Positions 21,978-34,381 of a stretch of 64,000 nucleotides of DNA are shown here, in pieces. Below the pieces are notes generated by a model. The model worked only from the letters and a program-made list of their open reading frames with translations, had not been told where the DNA came from and did not search any database. A program made the translations under genes and the position numbers. The stretch is from positions 1,399,777 to 1,463,776 of the forward strand of contig CM030939.1 of NCBI GenBank assembly GCA_018136815.1, given 5' to 3'. Each line of letters begins with the position of its first letter. Positions within the stretch are counted from its first letter, which is position 1. The DNA comes from Isochrysis galbana (taxonomy: Eukaryota; Haptophyta; Isochrysidales; Isochrysidaceae).

Positions 21978-22037
21978 GCCCCCCCCCCCCCCGGTTCCTT
22001 TATTCGGTTTTTTTTTTTGGGGGGGGGGGGGGGGGTA
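21978..22037. repeat. Facing C and G homopolymers
   Basis: A run of about 16 C, then a ~30-nt T-rich spacer, then a run of about 17 G. The two runs are complementary and could form a very stable hairpin; each could also form i-motif/G-quadruplex DNA. Homopolymers of this length are error-prone in assemblies, so exact lengths are uncertain. Confidence 0.7.
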
Positions 22038-22200
22038 GGCTCATAGCATGTATGCATTGATAATGCATTGAACCTCCCCACTCCTCCACCCTGCGCGCGC
22101 GGCTATCCGTCCCTCCCTCCCCACTTCCAGCTGACCAAGACGCAACGCAATTGCTCCCATCTGCGATAATGTTCCACAGAGAGTAAATTAGACGAGTGGT

Positions 22201-25200
22201 CTATCCATGGCTTAAAAGAGCAGCCACGACCACTGCAAGCACAAGCACACATGCGTAAAGTAACTGCCCTTTTGCGTCGAGGTCGACAAACGACTGTTGG
22301 AAAACAAGGACCCTATGAAGGCGCCCGGGCAAGCGCAGCGCCGCCAACACCGCGAGGGGCGCTAGGATGCAGGCAGAGAGCGCGTAATCCCTGGCCTTGT
22401 GCAATAGGCGAAGGGGCGGCGTGACGATTGGGGCGAACAATGTGAGAAAGGCGAGAAGCGCGAGCGACGATGTCATGGCGGATGCGAAGACATAGACGAA
22501 AAGGACAGCAACTATCGTTCTCCGGCGTGCCTCCTTGATCGATATCTCAGATTGCATTGACGCGGCAATGATGAGGAAAACGCTGAGAAGCCCGAGCACT
22601 GCGGCCACTCTGTAGCAGGCCAGCCGGCGATAGACCGGGGGCCGAGTGGCGTGTGGAACGGTAGCGTAGAGATCAGCTGCGACGAGCATCAGGAGCGCCG
22701 CAAGCGCCGCGAAAGCACCACCGAGGAAGCCTGGGTCGCAGAGCCAACCACCAGTAGTAGCGGTGCGTGCATCGCCTTTGAGGGGAATCAGGTATGCGAT
22801 GAAACCATAGTAGAAGGCGACGACGGCCTGACCGCAAGCCGCGTTCCATGCCGCTTCCTCGGCCGCCATAGCTCCGGTTGGAGGCGGAGCGTAGAGTTTG
22901 GCGTACCATCTCTCCCAATCGCCCGAAGTGTACCACTCCACCAGCATCTGAGCGTCGGCGCCCAGTTGGCGACGCTCAAGCTGCTGCGGATTGTACAACA
23001 TAGGTGCCAACGTGAAGCACGCGGCTACACACCAAGTCGGCCACGTGGTGAGCACAAGGCGTGTTGAGACGGAGAAGACGTGGGCGATGGCCAAGAAAAT
23101 GGAGATGTCGGCGGCCACGTAGAAATGGGATGGCGCGAAGTGTGAGTAAAGAATGTGCAGTGGGGTGTGCAACACCGACGCGTTGCGCCGCGCCGCGAAG
23201 TAGGTTGCACCGCCGTCTGTAACGGTACGCGCAAAGTGGAACGACTTCGTCTGCGAGATGAAGATGAAATACACTGGAGACGCCGTAATGATCATACCGA
23301 GCAAGAACGAAAAGGCTCGCGACGCTCCACGCTCGTAAATGAGCATCGCGAGGGCGGGTACACACGTAGCGAGTGCGATGAAAAGCGGAAGCATTGCGAA
23401 GAGTGAGAAAGGGGTGGCGTCATAGTTGTTGAATTCATGATCGAGACCGACAAGTGCGAGAAATGCTAGGAGGTAAGGAACGAGCATCTGGGAGAAAACG
23501 GAATCTGTGAGATGCTATCGAGACAAGAGGCGCGGGCCCCCAATAATTATTGAACCGACCAATGGGGGACAGGACTTAGGCACCAAAGAAGGGAGGCGGG
23601 GGCTTCACAGCTCGATGCGCACCGTCACGTGTAGTACAATGACGTCGTGGAGATAAAAAGCGATGCACGAATAGTAAAAAGAGCAGAGGCGTGCCAGGGG
23701 CAGCTTCTCAGCGAGTCGCGCGACGTCTCTCGTCGTCACTGCTGCGGCGCATCCGGATGAAAGCTTCGCGAAAAAGCCCGAGATCTCAAGAAGATTTGTT
23801 GGCCGCCCCTTGCCCACCTGATGGTACTCACGAAAAACAATGGAGCCCCCAGCAAGAACAGTTTTGATACCGCCAAAGACATCCTCGCTCAAATTAATCT
23901 CACGGCTGGCCTTGGAAACGCCGCCACGGGGCAAGAAGTGGAGCTTATCGAGCACATCTGGGTGGCCGTAGTGGAGTCGGACGTCAAGGGGCTCGTCAAG
24001 CACTCGCTGCAAGAAAGACCCAAAGTAGCGCTCTTGCAAGCCCATGAAAATGGCCGTGACAAAACCCGACGACTGCGTGAAAATATGCTCTGGAAAACCG
24101 ACGATCGTCACCCGACCGCCCTTAGCTCGTGTGGATGCACTGAACTCGCAAAGGAGTGGTCGTATCTTGAGAGCCTCTTCCCAGTAGCCCTCTTGATTCA
24201 TGTCGATAAGCTGCACGAGCTCACCATGGCAAAAGGGTAGCGACACGTTTTGATTCTCGGGCTTCCCCTCGCCAAGGATCGGATTTCCCGGAAGCTCGGT
24301 GCTGCTGTCGAGCAACACACCACCACTACCATCCGATCGCACGAGGACAGCAAACCACTTAGTGTCCCTTCCAGGCGCATCCACTAGCTTCGGCACGGTA
24401 GCCTCACCCTTGGAGCGACTTCCCTGCTGATACGAATGTAAGGTATTTTGCGCACGGCGGTCGACATAGGCGACGCGTAACGAAGGAAATGCGTGAAGGA
24501 GCGTCTCAACATCCTTGGCCCGCGGGTCGTTCGCGCGCCGCCACTCGCCGTACACCTGGCAAGCACACACGTACCGTACCTTGCGTCTCGCGAGATCCAA
24601 GGCCACCTCGTATGGAAAGTTAACACTACCTTGCTCGAGTATGGCGAGGAACGCAAGTGCCTCCTCGTAGTGCATCATTCCAAACACAGTCCTCGCAAGC
24701 GTCTGACCACGCATCGAGGCCCATAGGCGGACGCGTAGCGCAAGCAAAGGGTCAGCCGCCATAGCCGCGGAGGTCAGCGCTGACAACGGGACATGCACAC
24801 GTTCCGCAAAATTTTTCCATTCGAACGGGTGCAGGTCCTGAACGGTGTTAGGGGCAAGGGAAAGCCATGAGGAGGACGATGCCCAACAAAACCGGTTTGG
24901 CATTGCGGCCGTTGAACAAGAGCCACAAAGCCAACAGAACCGGTTTGGCGTTGCGGCCAAATTTGGCGTTCTGGCCGGTAAATAAGACCCGGAATCGTGC
25001 TGCGGGACACCATCGGCTTTTGTGAAGAACGTGCGCCGCCAAGGTTGTGCGCTGAGAGCGTACCTGCAGCACACGTAGGAAAGCACAGCCATCGTTGGAC
25101 TCTTCGCCGAGTTCTTCAAGAGAGTAAAGCACCGTCTCCTTGAACACAGGGGTGAGAATGGACCAGCTGGGCATTTGGTGAACCGTGGGCGGCGCTGGGG

Positions 25201-28200
25201 CATCCATAGCCAATGATCGAAGCCAGTGCCGCATGCGCCTCATCGCCTCCGGCGATCGGAAAGGCGTCTCAGTGGAAGACAAGGAAAGCATACGCCGCAA
25301 GCGCCCGACGAGCACCTCGAGGTGCGGCTCGTTGGAGAGCAAGTCAACAAGTTTGGCATCAGCATACGCCTCGTCCGCCCAGAATCCGGATCGCGCTTGG
25401 GCGAGGGTACGTTGCAACGCTTCAGCGCCCGCCCGCAGAGACTTCCGCGCCTCCCCCCCGCCAGGCGTGGCGGGATCAGCAGCAGCTGCGAGACAGGCAT
25501 GCTGCAAACATGCCATCAAAGAGGCGAGGGCTTGTTGAATAGCTGGTAGAGCCCTAGAGCGGACTAGCGCGGCACTGTGACAAGCGAGGTCCGATGTTCT
25601 CACCCCTGTGGCCGTGGCTGGAGTGCGCTCGAAGAAGGGCAAAGCGCTCTGCAGCTCTTGCAGCCGTTTTAGATCGAGCCGCGAAAGGTCCTTCAAGGAC
25701 ACCTGTGCAGGGCAAATCAATAGAGTGAGCTGGACATTATCGAAAAAATGGTAGACTGCCGTCGATGCGGCTGAGTAAGCGCCCCGGCCTTTGAGCGCAG
25801 CTCTCAACTGAATGTGCCAATAGCCCATATCGTGGGCCAACCTTCGTCCCGAGTTTGCCCTCCGCACCTGTGATCGAATCCTCTCAAGCTCCCTGAGCGA
25901 GACGGACGCATACGCAGATGCGTCGATCGCACGTTCGCGCAGGTGCGCAAGTGAAGATGCCGAAGCGACCCTCATTGCGCCTCGCAGTGTGGAGAACGAG
26001 GGCCGAGAGGAGTGCGAAAAGCGCAAATAATATGAAACCTCTGGAAAAGTATTGTAGCCATCGCCCTCCTTCCCGTCGCCACCGTCGATTACTTTACCAG
26101 CTTCCGCTCGCGCCTCTCCGGCGGAATTGAGAGCGCGCATGGCCGCACCTTCCGACTGAACGGGAACGACGACTCCATTTCCCATCAACTCTTCATCATC
26201 GCACTCGGCATCAGCGCCTTGCCTCGAACTTTTGATGCCATGAAATCCGAAGGCCGAGGCCGACCTCTCAGTAATCGCCTCGGCGGACTCCTCCACAGGC
26301 CAAGGCTGGGCGCATCGCCCAGCTGGACCGATCTCTCCGAATGAGTTGGGCTCGAGCGACATCCGGTCTATGGCGGCGGCACCCATGGCGTTTGCGCCTG
26401 CGCTCAACGTCTCGTTGGCGTAGGAGAGAAGCAGTTCACGGATGGCATCGCATAAGGCTAGCAGGGCCTTTCGAAAGCCTCGGACTACTCGCTCCGAACG
26501 CAGAGCGGGTGGGAGCGCGAGGGGCCCATGAGCTTGTGCGATGGTGAAGATCGGCGGCAGAATCGACGCGATGGCATCGGTGGCGATGACAACGTCATGC
26601 TGATGCAAAGGACCAAGGAGTGGCCACGCCAGAGCGCGCGCGATGTCGCAAGCGGCTGTGAGCGAGGTCCGCGACAATGTGGGCAATGCTACAGTGTCAC
26701 AGCCGCCCAAGAGCAAGCCAAGAGCGCGTTTCAAGGAGCCAAGCGGTGGGGGGATCAGTAGAGGTAGGAGTGAGGCGTCAGCTGATGCTCTATCGGAAGT
26801 CTTGGACGCAGAAGAGTGAGACGGTGAAGGTTCCACGTGGGGCAGTTGCCCACCCGCATGCACAACTCCACGATCGGGCTGCAAATGACTCGACTTGCCA
26901 AGATTGTCTTGAGGCAAAGGGGTGTAGAGCGGCCTATACACCATCAAGAACTGCATGTTGCTCACTTCTGCATCTGAGACGAGGTCCTCGAGGCGCATCT
27001 CGTGCAACATGCGATTCCAGGCTTGCGCAAAACCCCATCCGTTCGTGGAGGGGAGCAAGCCAAGGAGTTCTGTCCCAAAGGTGCCGTCACTTGCATTCCT
27101 CGACGGTCCGCGAGAGGCCGTCGAGGGTCTGAGCTGCGCAGCGATGTCGAATAAAGATCTTGACGAGTGCATTGTGCCCGTGACCGATCCGCATGGCCTC
27201 GCCTCGACTCCCACATCGAAGGCGAGCGCAGCGTTCGCAGCTTGAGCCCGGGTGTCCTTTGCGCCGTAGCCAAATTCAGGGTCGACGGCTGATGCTGACG
27301 TGGACGCTTGAGTGCCTACGTGCTCGTGCCCTCGCATCTCGGTTAATGGCAGTGACGATCGACTGCGAGAGAGATTATGGATAGGAGGGCATGAGGCGAC
27401 CCTTACCCCTGAAGTTACCTGGCCCGTTGCAGTACTTGCTTGGCCATCCGCCTCAGCCGATGCTCCCGCAATGGTAGATAGCGGCCTAGGACGTACGCGA
27501 GTGCTGGCGGCGAGAGCGCCGATGTCTCCGCTCGCATCAGGGGAAGGAAGATTGTGCGTAGCTGTATTACTAGCCGGCGTGGCATGTAGAAACTTGCGCT
27601 CGAATCTGTCCGCCGCCGTGTCGAAGTGGCGGGCAAGGAGCTCTGACAACCCTTGCTCGCGCGCAACCCGCAGCTGCAACGCGGCACGATAGATTGCGAC
27701 GCCCATGACCCACAGGGTGAAGGTGATGGAAAATGAGACAAGAAAGAAGAGAATCACTGGTAGCCAAATACACACGAGCAAAACGAGGAGCTGGGTGCCG
27801 CTGATGCCGGCGCTCCCGGAAAGAGAGCGGTCAAAATAGGAGTACAATAGACCCAGTGTGTCGATGACGAGAGGCCCCGCGATGTAGAAGTAGACGATGC
27901 CGCAGTGCGTCGCGAACAGCGAGGCCCAGAAGGCTAGCGCCCGCCAGGAGACGTGTGATCGAGGTGTCGGAGGCAACGTGCCTCCCACACTTTCGCCCCC
28001 GAGCAAGGCGAGTAGTCGAAGCGACTTTCGCCGCGTGTCCTCTGATAAGAGCACGCCGTTGCCGCGCATCGCCTCTGAGGCCGCCTCCGAGGCCGCCTCC
28101 GAGGCGGAGGCAGCTGCCGCCCGGCGCGTCCGAGCAATGGAAGAGTTCATCGCCTGCCATCGGCGGCGCTCAAGAAACGGGGCCAAAGCGGGAAGGGACA

Positions 28201-31200
28201 GAGCCACGGCAGCAAGAAGGAGCGCAGTCATCCAGTGCAGCCGTGTGCCTGTTCGTAGAGCAAACCAAAGCTCGATATTGAGTAGTAGCGACAACAACAG
28301 ATCCAACGCAACACGGAGGACGGCATCGAGGAGCAACGCGGGTTCAAGACGGGAGAAGCGGCTCCAGAGACGTAGTAGGCCCGATGCAACACGATACACC
28401 TATGAGGGCGAGAGGCATGAGTGGTACGCGCGGCCCCGAAGCTGGCGGTGCGTTGATCCGCGTACGAGGGAGTGTCGGTTGCAACGTGCGGTGCGAGAGA
28501 GAGGACACGCTGCGTTTATTCACGCACCTGGATGTCAATGATGCATGTTGCTTCCAACTGCAAGATCCGGGTGCCGGTGTCGATGGCATTCTCGGCGGTG
28601 CAAGTGGCGCCGAATTCGGCGGCTACACACGTGTTGGCGCCAAGGGCGGCAGTCACCACGGCGCGGAGCATGAGCCAGTGTGCAAAATAGACACGTTCAA
28701 AGGCGCCGAGCGCGTGGAGCCATGAGCGGCGCTCCCGATACGTCTTGCGTAGCCGGAGCAGCTCGGCGGCGGCGGAGCCCGCTGCGGCGCCTTCCAGCGT
28801 CCAGGCTAGGCAACGCGGCCGCCAGAAAGCCTCATTGATGTCGTCATAGTTGAGCGCGGGCTTGCGATCGTGCATCAGCTGAACTGCCGCGTCGTAAAGG
28901 GGCCGAACTACCGATTCTAGGAAGGGGCGCTGCAGCCGGCTCGCTTTCGAAAGCTCATGATAGATCCACCAAACTGCCTCTGGGGCATGCCGAAGATTGG
29001 CGGACTCGGCCCAGACGAGTAGATAGAGGAGCGCCTCCGCCTCACATGCCTCGGACTCGATGGGTGGCAGGTCCTCTACGATCCACTCCGGGCTCTTAGT
29101 GTTTGCAATGAGCCCAGGTTGCGAGCATCGCGGCGCGGCGCCGACGTGCTCACACCAGGCTAGATATGGCTCGAACAGGTCTTTGTGCACAGCGCGTGCG
29201 GCAGTGGCCGCGACGGAATCCAAGCGTGACGCACGGGAAGCAATGAGGGACACTAGGTGCTTGCACTGGTCCGATACGACGGCCTCCTGGAACCCGAAAG
29301 TGGCCGCATATGACGACCCGAGGGAGCACAGCCGCGTGAGAAGTTCGCCCTTGGCGCCACGTGAGGCGTCAGCGTTGGCGTGTACACGAGGCGCGGGGGT
29401 TGGCGAGCGAGCAATTACGGCTGGAGTATCCCACCAAGCGCGCGGCCGGTCGGTGGTCCACGTGCGTAAATGCTGAGGCATCGGGCATTGGATGGGCAAA
29501 TCAGCCACACCATCGCATGCCTTGCTCGCATGCCATACCTCATATAGCCCCTGCGCCGCGGCTGAATCATGCGAGGCGGCGCCGAGCAGGACGTTTTGGC
29601 TAGCCGGCGAATTGTGCGGGGCCGCGGCAAGCGGCGAGGGCGCGCAAGAGGACCGAGAGACGAAGCAACAGCGCGTGAGCTCGAGAGCACGTTGAACTGC
29701 CGGGCTAGGCGAAGCGTGACGCGCGCTCGCGGGGGGAGGCACCCCGCTGCCGCATACGCGGTGCGCCATGGCCCCAAGTGGGTCCTCGCTGTCGATAGGT
29801 TCGCGGGCGCCCGTGGGAGTTACGGCCTCTGTGTCTAGCTCGTCATGCAGTTGCTCGAAGGAGCGGCCGTCGCCGCGGCCTCGCGCGAACCACGAGCACG
29901 AGCGCTGGGTACAGCGCTTGAGGCGTGATATTTGAGCGGCCTGTGCTTTGGAGAGGTAACGCCAGAGATTGGCTTGGTGAAAGAGGGAGAAGAGCACGAA
30001 GAAAACAACTGTGAACGCGGCGATTGTATTTGAGGATTTGCTTGTGCTGTTGTCGATCGTTGTTGATGTGCGTGATGCGGGGGGGGTGGCCTCCACACGA
30101 GGCGCCTCGCCAGCGAGGATGTAGAAAACTTCGACCAAATCAGCCAGAGGTTGCGGGTTGGAGAGCAAAAACGCCGCAACTGGAAGGTAGGCCAACTGAG
30201 CGCCAGCGAGAGATGCGCACACGACTAGGAATACATCTCGGACCTGTGCACAAGAGGGTGGGAGTGGCAGTAAGGGGATCAAAGTTTGAAGGAGGCTCAC
30301 GTGTATCCTCATCTCTAGCGCCTTTACCCGACTGGCCATGCGTGGAGCTCATGGAGTGGCACGCGTGGACACAGCTGCTAGCAGAGAGCATGTGCGCATC
30401 CCGTGCGGCCACGGGCTTCTGGCCGCTGTGCATCGCGTAGGTGACGGTGTAAAGCGCGTGTCGCGGCGGCGCGCACGTGAATCGCAGCCAGTCCAGACGC
30501 GAGGACAACGGTGAAGAACAACGGCAGGAGCGCGAGTGAAAGTGTGGTTTCGGAGCCATCAGGGGGAGGAGAAATAAGGGATGGGGGGCGGGCGGTGCCG
30601 CTCCGCTGGCTCCCCACGTGCCATCGAGAGAAGCTGAGGTGGGCCGGGTGATGCCGCTCTCCCCGGCCCACCAGTCGCCAAACGCCGTCTGGAGCCCAAA
30701 CCGTGCAGTTAGCAAGTCTGCGAATGACGAGCGGTACAGCTGGAGGGAGAGTATGCACGCCGCGTACGCTGTCGCCAAGGCGAGGGTGAGATCGCTCAAG
30801 ATGGTGAGCAGTAGTCCACCCACGACGGCCGCCTCGAAAACGCAGGCGAGGTACACGAGGTGGTCGGCGACCACCTTAGCAGCAATAGCCGTCTGCGCAA
30901 GCTCGTGCTCGAGGTCGGCGTTGCGGTCGAGTGAGCTCTCGCGGTTGCGCTCAGGGCTCGCAAGCCGCAAGAATGTTGCGAGCGAGGTCACTGCCTCCCC
31001 TGCGCTAGCTAAGACGGACGTAGAGTGTGCGAGTTTGCCGCTGGGGTCGCTGATCGCCGCGGCGTTGAGCTCGCCGTGCTCGCCCACACCCAGGTATCGC
31101 GAGAGGGCGGACGAGGCGACGGCGGCAGTCAGAGAGGCTCCGAAGAGGAGGGCGAGCGGAAGGCGCGTCTGCTCCTTGTCCCTGCCCTCGAAGAGCGCCA

Positions 31201-32853
31201 GAAAGCCCAGCGCACCAAGCGCACCATAGGCAAGATGGTCCACCCTGAGGAGAGAGTCGACCTCGGGTGGCGCCTGCCGACCGTTGGCCCACCTGTGCAA
31301 GAGGCGGGCAGACGTGAGCGGTGCGCGCAGGCAGGTGGAGTAGGTGGGTGGAGAGTGGGAGGGGAATGAGGCCCACCAGTGCTCCTTGATCCACCGATCC
31401 GTTGGATGGTCGAGCGGCGAGCATCGTGCTTTCTGCGGGCGGTTGGCCAATTGGTAGATGCGCACGTGGCCAACACGCATCACCGTCGGGAACATGGACT
31501 CGTCGACGGTCCCGGAGAAGGTGCGCGAGACGGCCACGCTCAAGATGAGGTAGAGCGGCTCCTCGGGAATTAGTCTCGTGCCAACGCGCTCACCACTCTG
31601 GGCGCGGTAGGAGCCGAGGCTCGAAGCGAGAACCTCAAAAGTGAGCGCTCCATCGACGTACCATCGCATGAATCCAGTAGGGCCAGGCTCGTACTCAAAG
31701 CGCAGCAAGGAGAAGGACGACATGCTCGCAGCGTCTAAAGTATCCCCACTGCTGCTGCCCTGATCGGCCGGCTCCGGCGAAGGCACAGTCTGCGCACTCG
31801 AGGCTAGCGAGCTGCCACGCCGGTGGGCGGTGTGTGAAGAAGCTCGCATGGGGAAATACGCACCGAGCGAGTCGAAGTGCCCACCGCCGTACCATAAGAT
31901 GTCTAGCTCCGAGCCTGGACCAAAGGACAGGTTGCGATACCACGACGCCGAGGCCGAGGGGTAGCGTCCATCGCTAGGGCGCAGCGCAAGGGGCAGGCGA
32001 GGCGCCACCTGAAACGTGGCAAGGCCACAAGTTTGGTTCGCGTGCCTCATGGCGAGCTCCGGCCGGTCAAGCGACGCGGCAATGTCGGAGCATGGCCGTG
32101 CTTCGAGAAGGTCAACCTCGGGCACACCACGGGCATCGTAAGGCCGTAAGACAGAGCTGCTATCGTACGAGGCACCCGCGCTATGAAGAGATCCCTGTGG
32201 TATGGCAAAAACACGTCAACAAGCCTCAGTGCTGGCGCGCTCGGGATGGTCAAGGGGTCCTGTGGGGCGCATGTGGCGATCCGGCATAGCGTGTGGCGGT
32301 GTCGCACCTCCCCAGCGTTCCACTCGCGGTATGAGAAGGGCCACAATCCGTCGGTCGAAAGTGGGTATGTCGCGCGCCCCAGATTTCCGAGCATCCAGAT
32401 GGCAGGCCAGACGCCTGGCCGGCCGGGCGCGCCTGGCAAGCTGAAGCTCACCTCGATGATGCCTCCCTGCACGCACACCTTGTCCCACGATTGAACGGAG
32501 GCTGAGGCATACATCGAAGCTCGAAAGCCCGTGTTGGTTGTCCGGATCTCCAGAGCGCCCCCGCGTGTGGTCGCCATCGCCGGAGTCATGTAAGCCATGT
32601 TGCCGTTGGTTGGGTCGTGGCGTGAGACGGCGGTCCACCTTGGGTCTCTCTCTGATTCACCAAAGCGGCGGCCATCTACCTCAAATTCGTCGCTCATGAC
32701 AAGGCGGTAAAGCTCGGACGTGCCGCTTCGCAACGTGTACTGCGCCTCTGACGGTGTGTCTGGGTCGACCAGCAACTCGGGCCATGGAAGGAGGGGTGAC
32801 GAGAACCCGAGAGATGAAAGCCACGATGGCTGCAATTGACGAGAGGGAGCCAT
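22201..32853 (-). CDS. Beta-1,3-glucan synthase (GT48) fused to KRE6/SKN1-type GH16 through a Gpi1-like membrane block
   Basis: Read on the minus strand as seven exons: 32853-32308, 32194-31377, 31292-30477, 30243-28528, 28399-25064, 24837-23623, 23487-22201, all GT-AG, about 3240 residues. N-terminal GH16 of KRE6/SKN1 type: SDEFEVDGRRF, QSWDKVCVQGGIIEVSFSLP and the catalytic EVDLLE, ending KARCSPLDHPTDRWIKEHW. Next a multi-helix block resembling Gpi1/PIG-Q, then FKS1 domain 1 (LLYLLVWAESANLRHAPEA, NYDDINEAFW), helices, and the GT48 catalytic region (WASMRGQTLARTVFGMM, PGNPILGEGKPENQN, VRLHYGHPDVLDKL, SKASREINLSEDVFGG, QVGKGR) plus C-terminal helices (APMLYNPQQL). GT48 enzymes make beta-1,3-glucan from UDP-glucose in membranes; KRE6 proteins support glucan remodelling or branching. 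One frame change at a G6 run (30583-30588) must be a 1-base indel or an unseen splice. Two or three adjacent genes remain possible. Confidence 0.75.
30110..31290 (-). other. Gpi1/PIG-Q-like membrane block inside the glucan-synthase locus
   Basis: About six to eight hydrophobic helices lie between the GH16 and FKS1 domains. The order LRLASPERNRESSLDRN, then VADHLVYL, then LLTILSDLTLALATAY, LQLYRSSFADLL, and two long helices (TLSLALLPLFFTVVLASGL, DVFLVVCASLAGAQLAYL) ending at LLSNPQPL follows the Gpi1 (PIG-Q) layout: a short polar helix, SDL-containing helix, LY helix, LF helix pair, N..P. Gpi1 is a subunit of the GPI-GlcNAc transferase in the ER. The usual GKK.N.LR.R motif is absent, so if homologous it is divergent. 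Identification by eye only. Confidence 0.4.
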
Positions 32854-32899
32854 CGCGTGGAATGCGGTCAGATTGGTCGAGGATGTGCAGGCAGAGAGA

Positions 32900-33416
32900 G
32901 CGCGCAAGACGAAGACGGAAGAACGAAGATGGCCGGTGCTAAAGTCTCACACTACGCCTCTCCCCCCCTCCGTCTTGCACTCCTTTGTCGCTTATTGGAC
33001 TCTCCTCCGACTATGCTTCTTGTTCTCGCGGGGTGTTTCGCCACTCCCTTCTCTGCCTCTTGTTCACTCCCTCTTTCTGGACGTCAACTACGGTGGTTTT
33101 CTCTGCCGCCTTCCCTCCCTTCCCCCAGGCCAGTCCCTCGCTCCTGCCTCTCCTCTCTATTCCTGCCTTCCTCCCCCTCGTTTCCTTCCTGGAACCCTAT
33201 CTGCGTCGCTGTCCCTCTCCTCCTCTTTCTCCCTTGCTCGAGGCCTAGCCTGCTGCTCTCCTGCGTCGTGTGCCGAAACTTGGCCCTCACCTCGAACCGC
33301 AGTACTCTCTCCGCCACTCCTCGCCCCCCCACCCCTCGTCCTCCCTCTCTATCTCTTTCTCTCACTCTCTTTCTCCCACTCTAGCCCTCAATCCCCCTCG
33401 CTGTCCCTGTCCTTCC

Positions 33417-33492
<76 letters not shown>

Positions 33493-33880
33493 CCTTTCAC
33501 TCCCTCTCTCTCCCTCCCTTGCCCTCACTCCCCTTCAATCCTCCCGCCCGCCTCCCTCCCCCCCCGCCCGCCGTGCCTCTCTCTCTCTCTCTCCCTCTCC
33601 CTCCCTCTCTGCTTCTTCTTCTCCCTCTCCTCTCCCGCCTTCGCCTCACTCCGCCGTCCCAAGGCAGACCGTCCCCCCTCTCCCCCTTCCCCCGCGCCCC
33701 CCCCCCCCCCCCCCGGGAGGTTTTCTTGTAATCGTGTAGGAGGAGTCTACGGAGTCGAGAGCCGAATATCTAGATATCTAGATGTAAGACACAGTAACAG
33801 TGTGGTTCTATACCATAAAGGCTTGCGCTTCGTGCACGTGCCCGCTTCGCGGGCGTGCCCCTGTCCCCCCCTAGCTCCCC
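32900..33880. repeat. C/T-rich spacer with (CT)35 microsatellite and C-run
   Basis: 32940-33735 is strongly pyrimidine-biased; a pure CT dinucleotide array occupies about 33419-33488 and a C homopolymer about 33697-33714. The palindrome ATCTAGATATCTAGAT lies near 33768-33783. It may include the promoter/5' UTR of the minus-strand glucan synthase. No gene recognised. Confidence 0.75.
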
Positions 33881-34381
33881 ATGGCCCCAAGGATGCCTGC
33901 CACCAAGGCTGTGCCCGCCCCTGGCCACTACCACTACACCATCCAGGCCCACGATCCCACGATGCACGATGCCCGAGCGATTGAGCGCGCCGCGACCGTC
34001 GAGGACGTCAGGAAAGCGGCAGAGTACTGCCGCGCGAACGACGTTGGCGTCAAAGCCGCGCTGGCAACGGAGTTGATCCCCCATGCGACGCGCTCTCGGG
34101 TTGCGGGGGAGCTGCAGTGGCACTCCTCAAGCCTGGAAGTGGAAGTGGTCCAGTGTCAGAGCTGGCTCATCTCATTCTTGGAGATTGCCAGCGAGGGCGC
34201 GCCCGCAGCTAGCGCGGGACGCGGTTCTTGTGGGGAGCTCATGGAGCTTTCCTCGGGTTTGACTACGGGCATGGCGATCGACGCACGACGCACGGAGCGC
34301 GCGGGAGTGCGGAAGGAGGCTTGTGGTGCGTGGCAGGCGACTGGGGGTGGCTCAACCAGGCGCGTGCTTGGCTTGTATTGA
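33881..34381 (+). CDS. Unassigned 166-residue open frame
   Basis: An ATG in the context CCCCATGGCC opens a 166-codon frame. The first ~75 residues (HYHYTIQAHDPTMHDARAI ... VEDVRKAAEYCRANDVGV ... ATELIPHATRSRVAGEL) look folded and helical, possibly a DNA-binding or transposon-derived helix-turn-helix; the remainder is Ala/Gly/Ser-rich and less convincing. No family recognised. It could be a first exon or a transposon fragment. Confidence 0.3.
   Translation: MAPRMPATKAVPAPGHYHYTIQAHDPTMHDARAIERAATVEDVRKAAEYCRANDVGVKAALATELIPHATRSRVAGELQWHSSSLEVEVVQCQSWLISFLEIASEGAPAASAGRGSCGELMELSSGLTTGMAIDARRTERAGVRKEACGAWQATGGGSTRRVLGLY

Noticed and set aside
23605-25203. Separate gene starting upstream of the GT48 catalytic exon
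   Set aside because: Its first ~120 codons are intron and wrong-frame sequence; a GT-AG junction at 25063-24838 joins the catalytic exon to the preceding one with family-consistent sequence.
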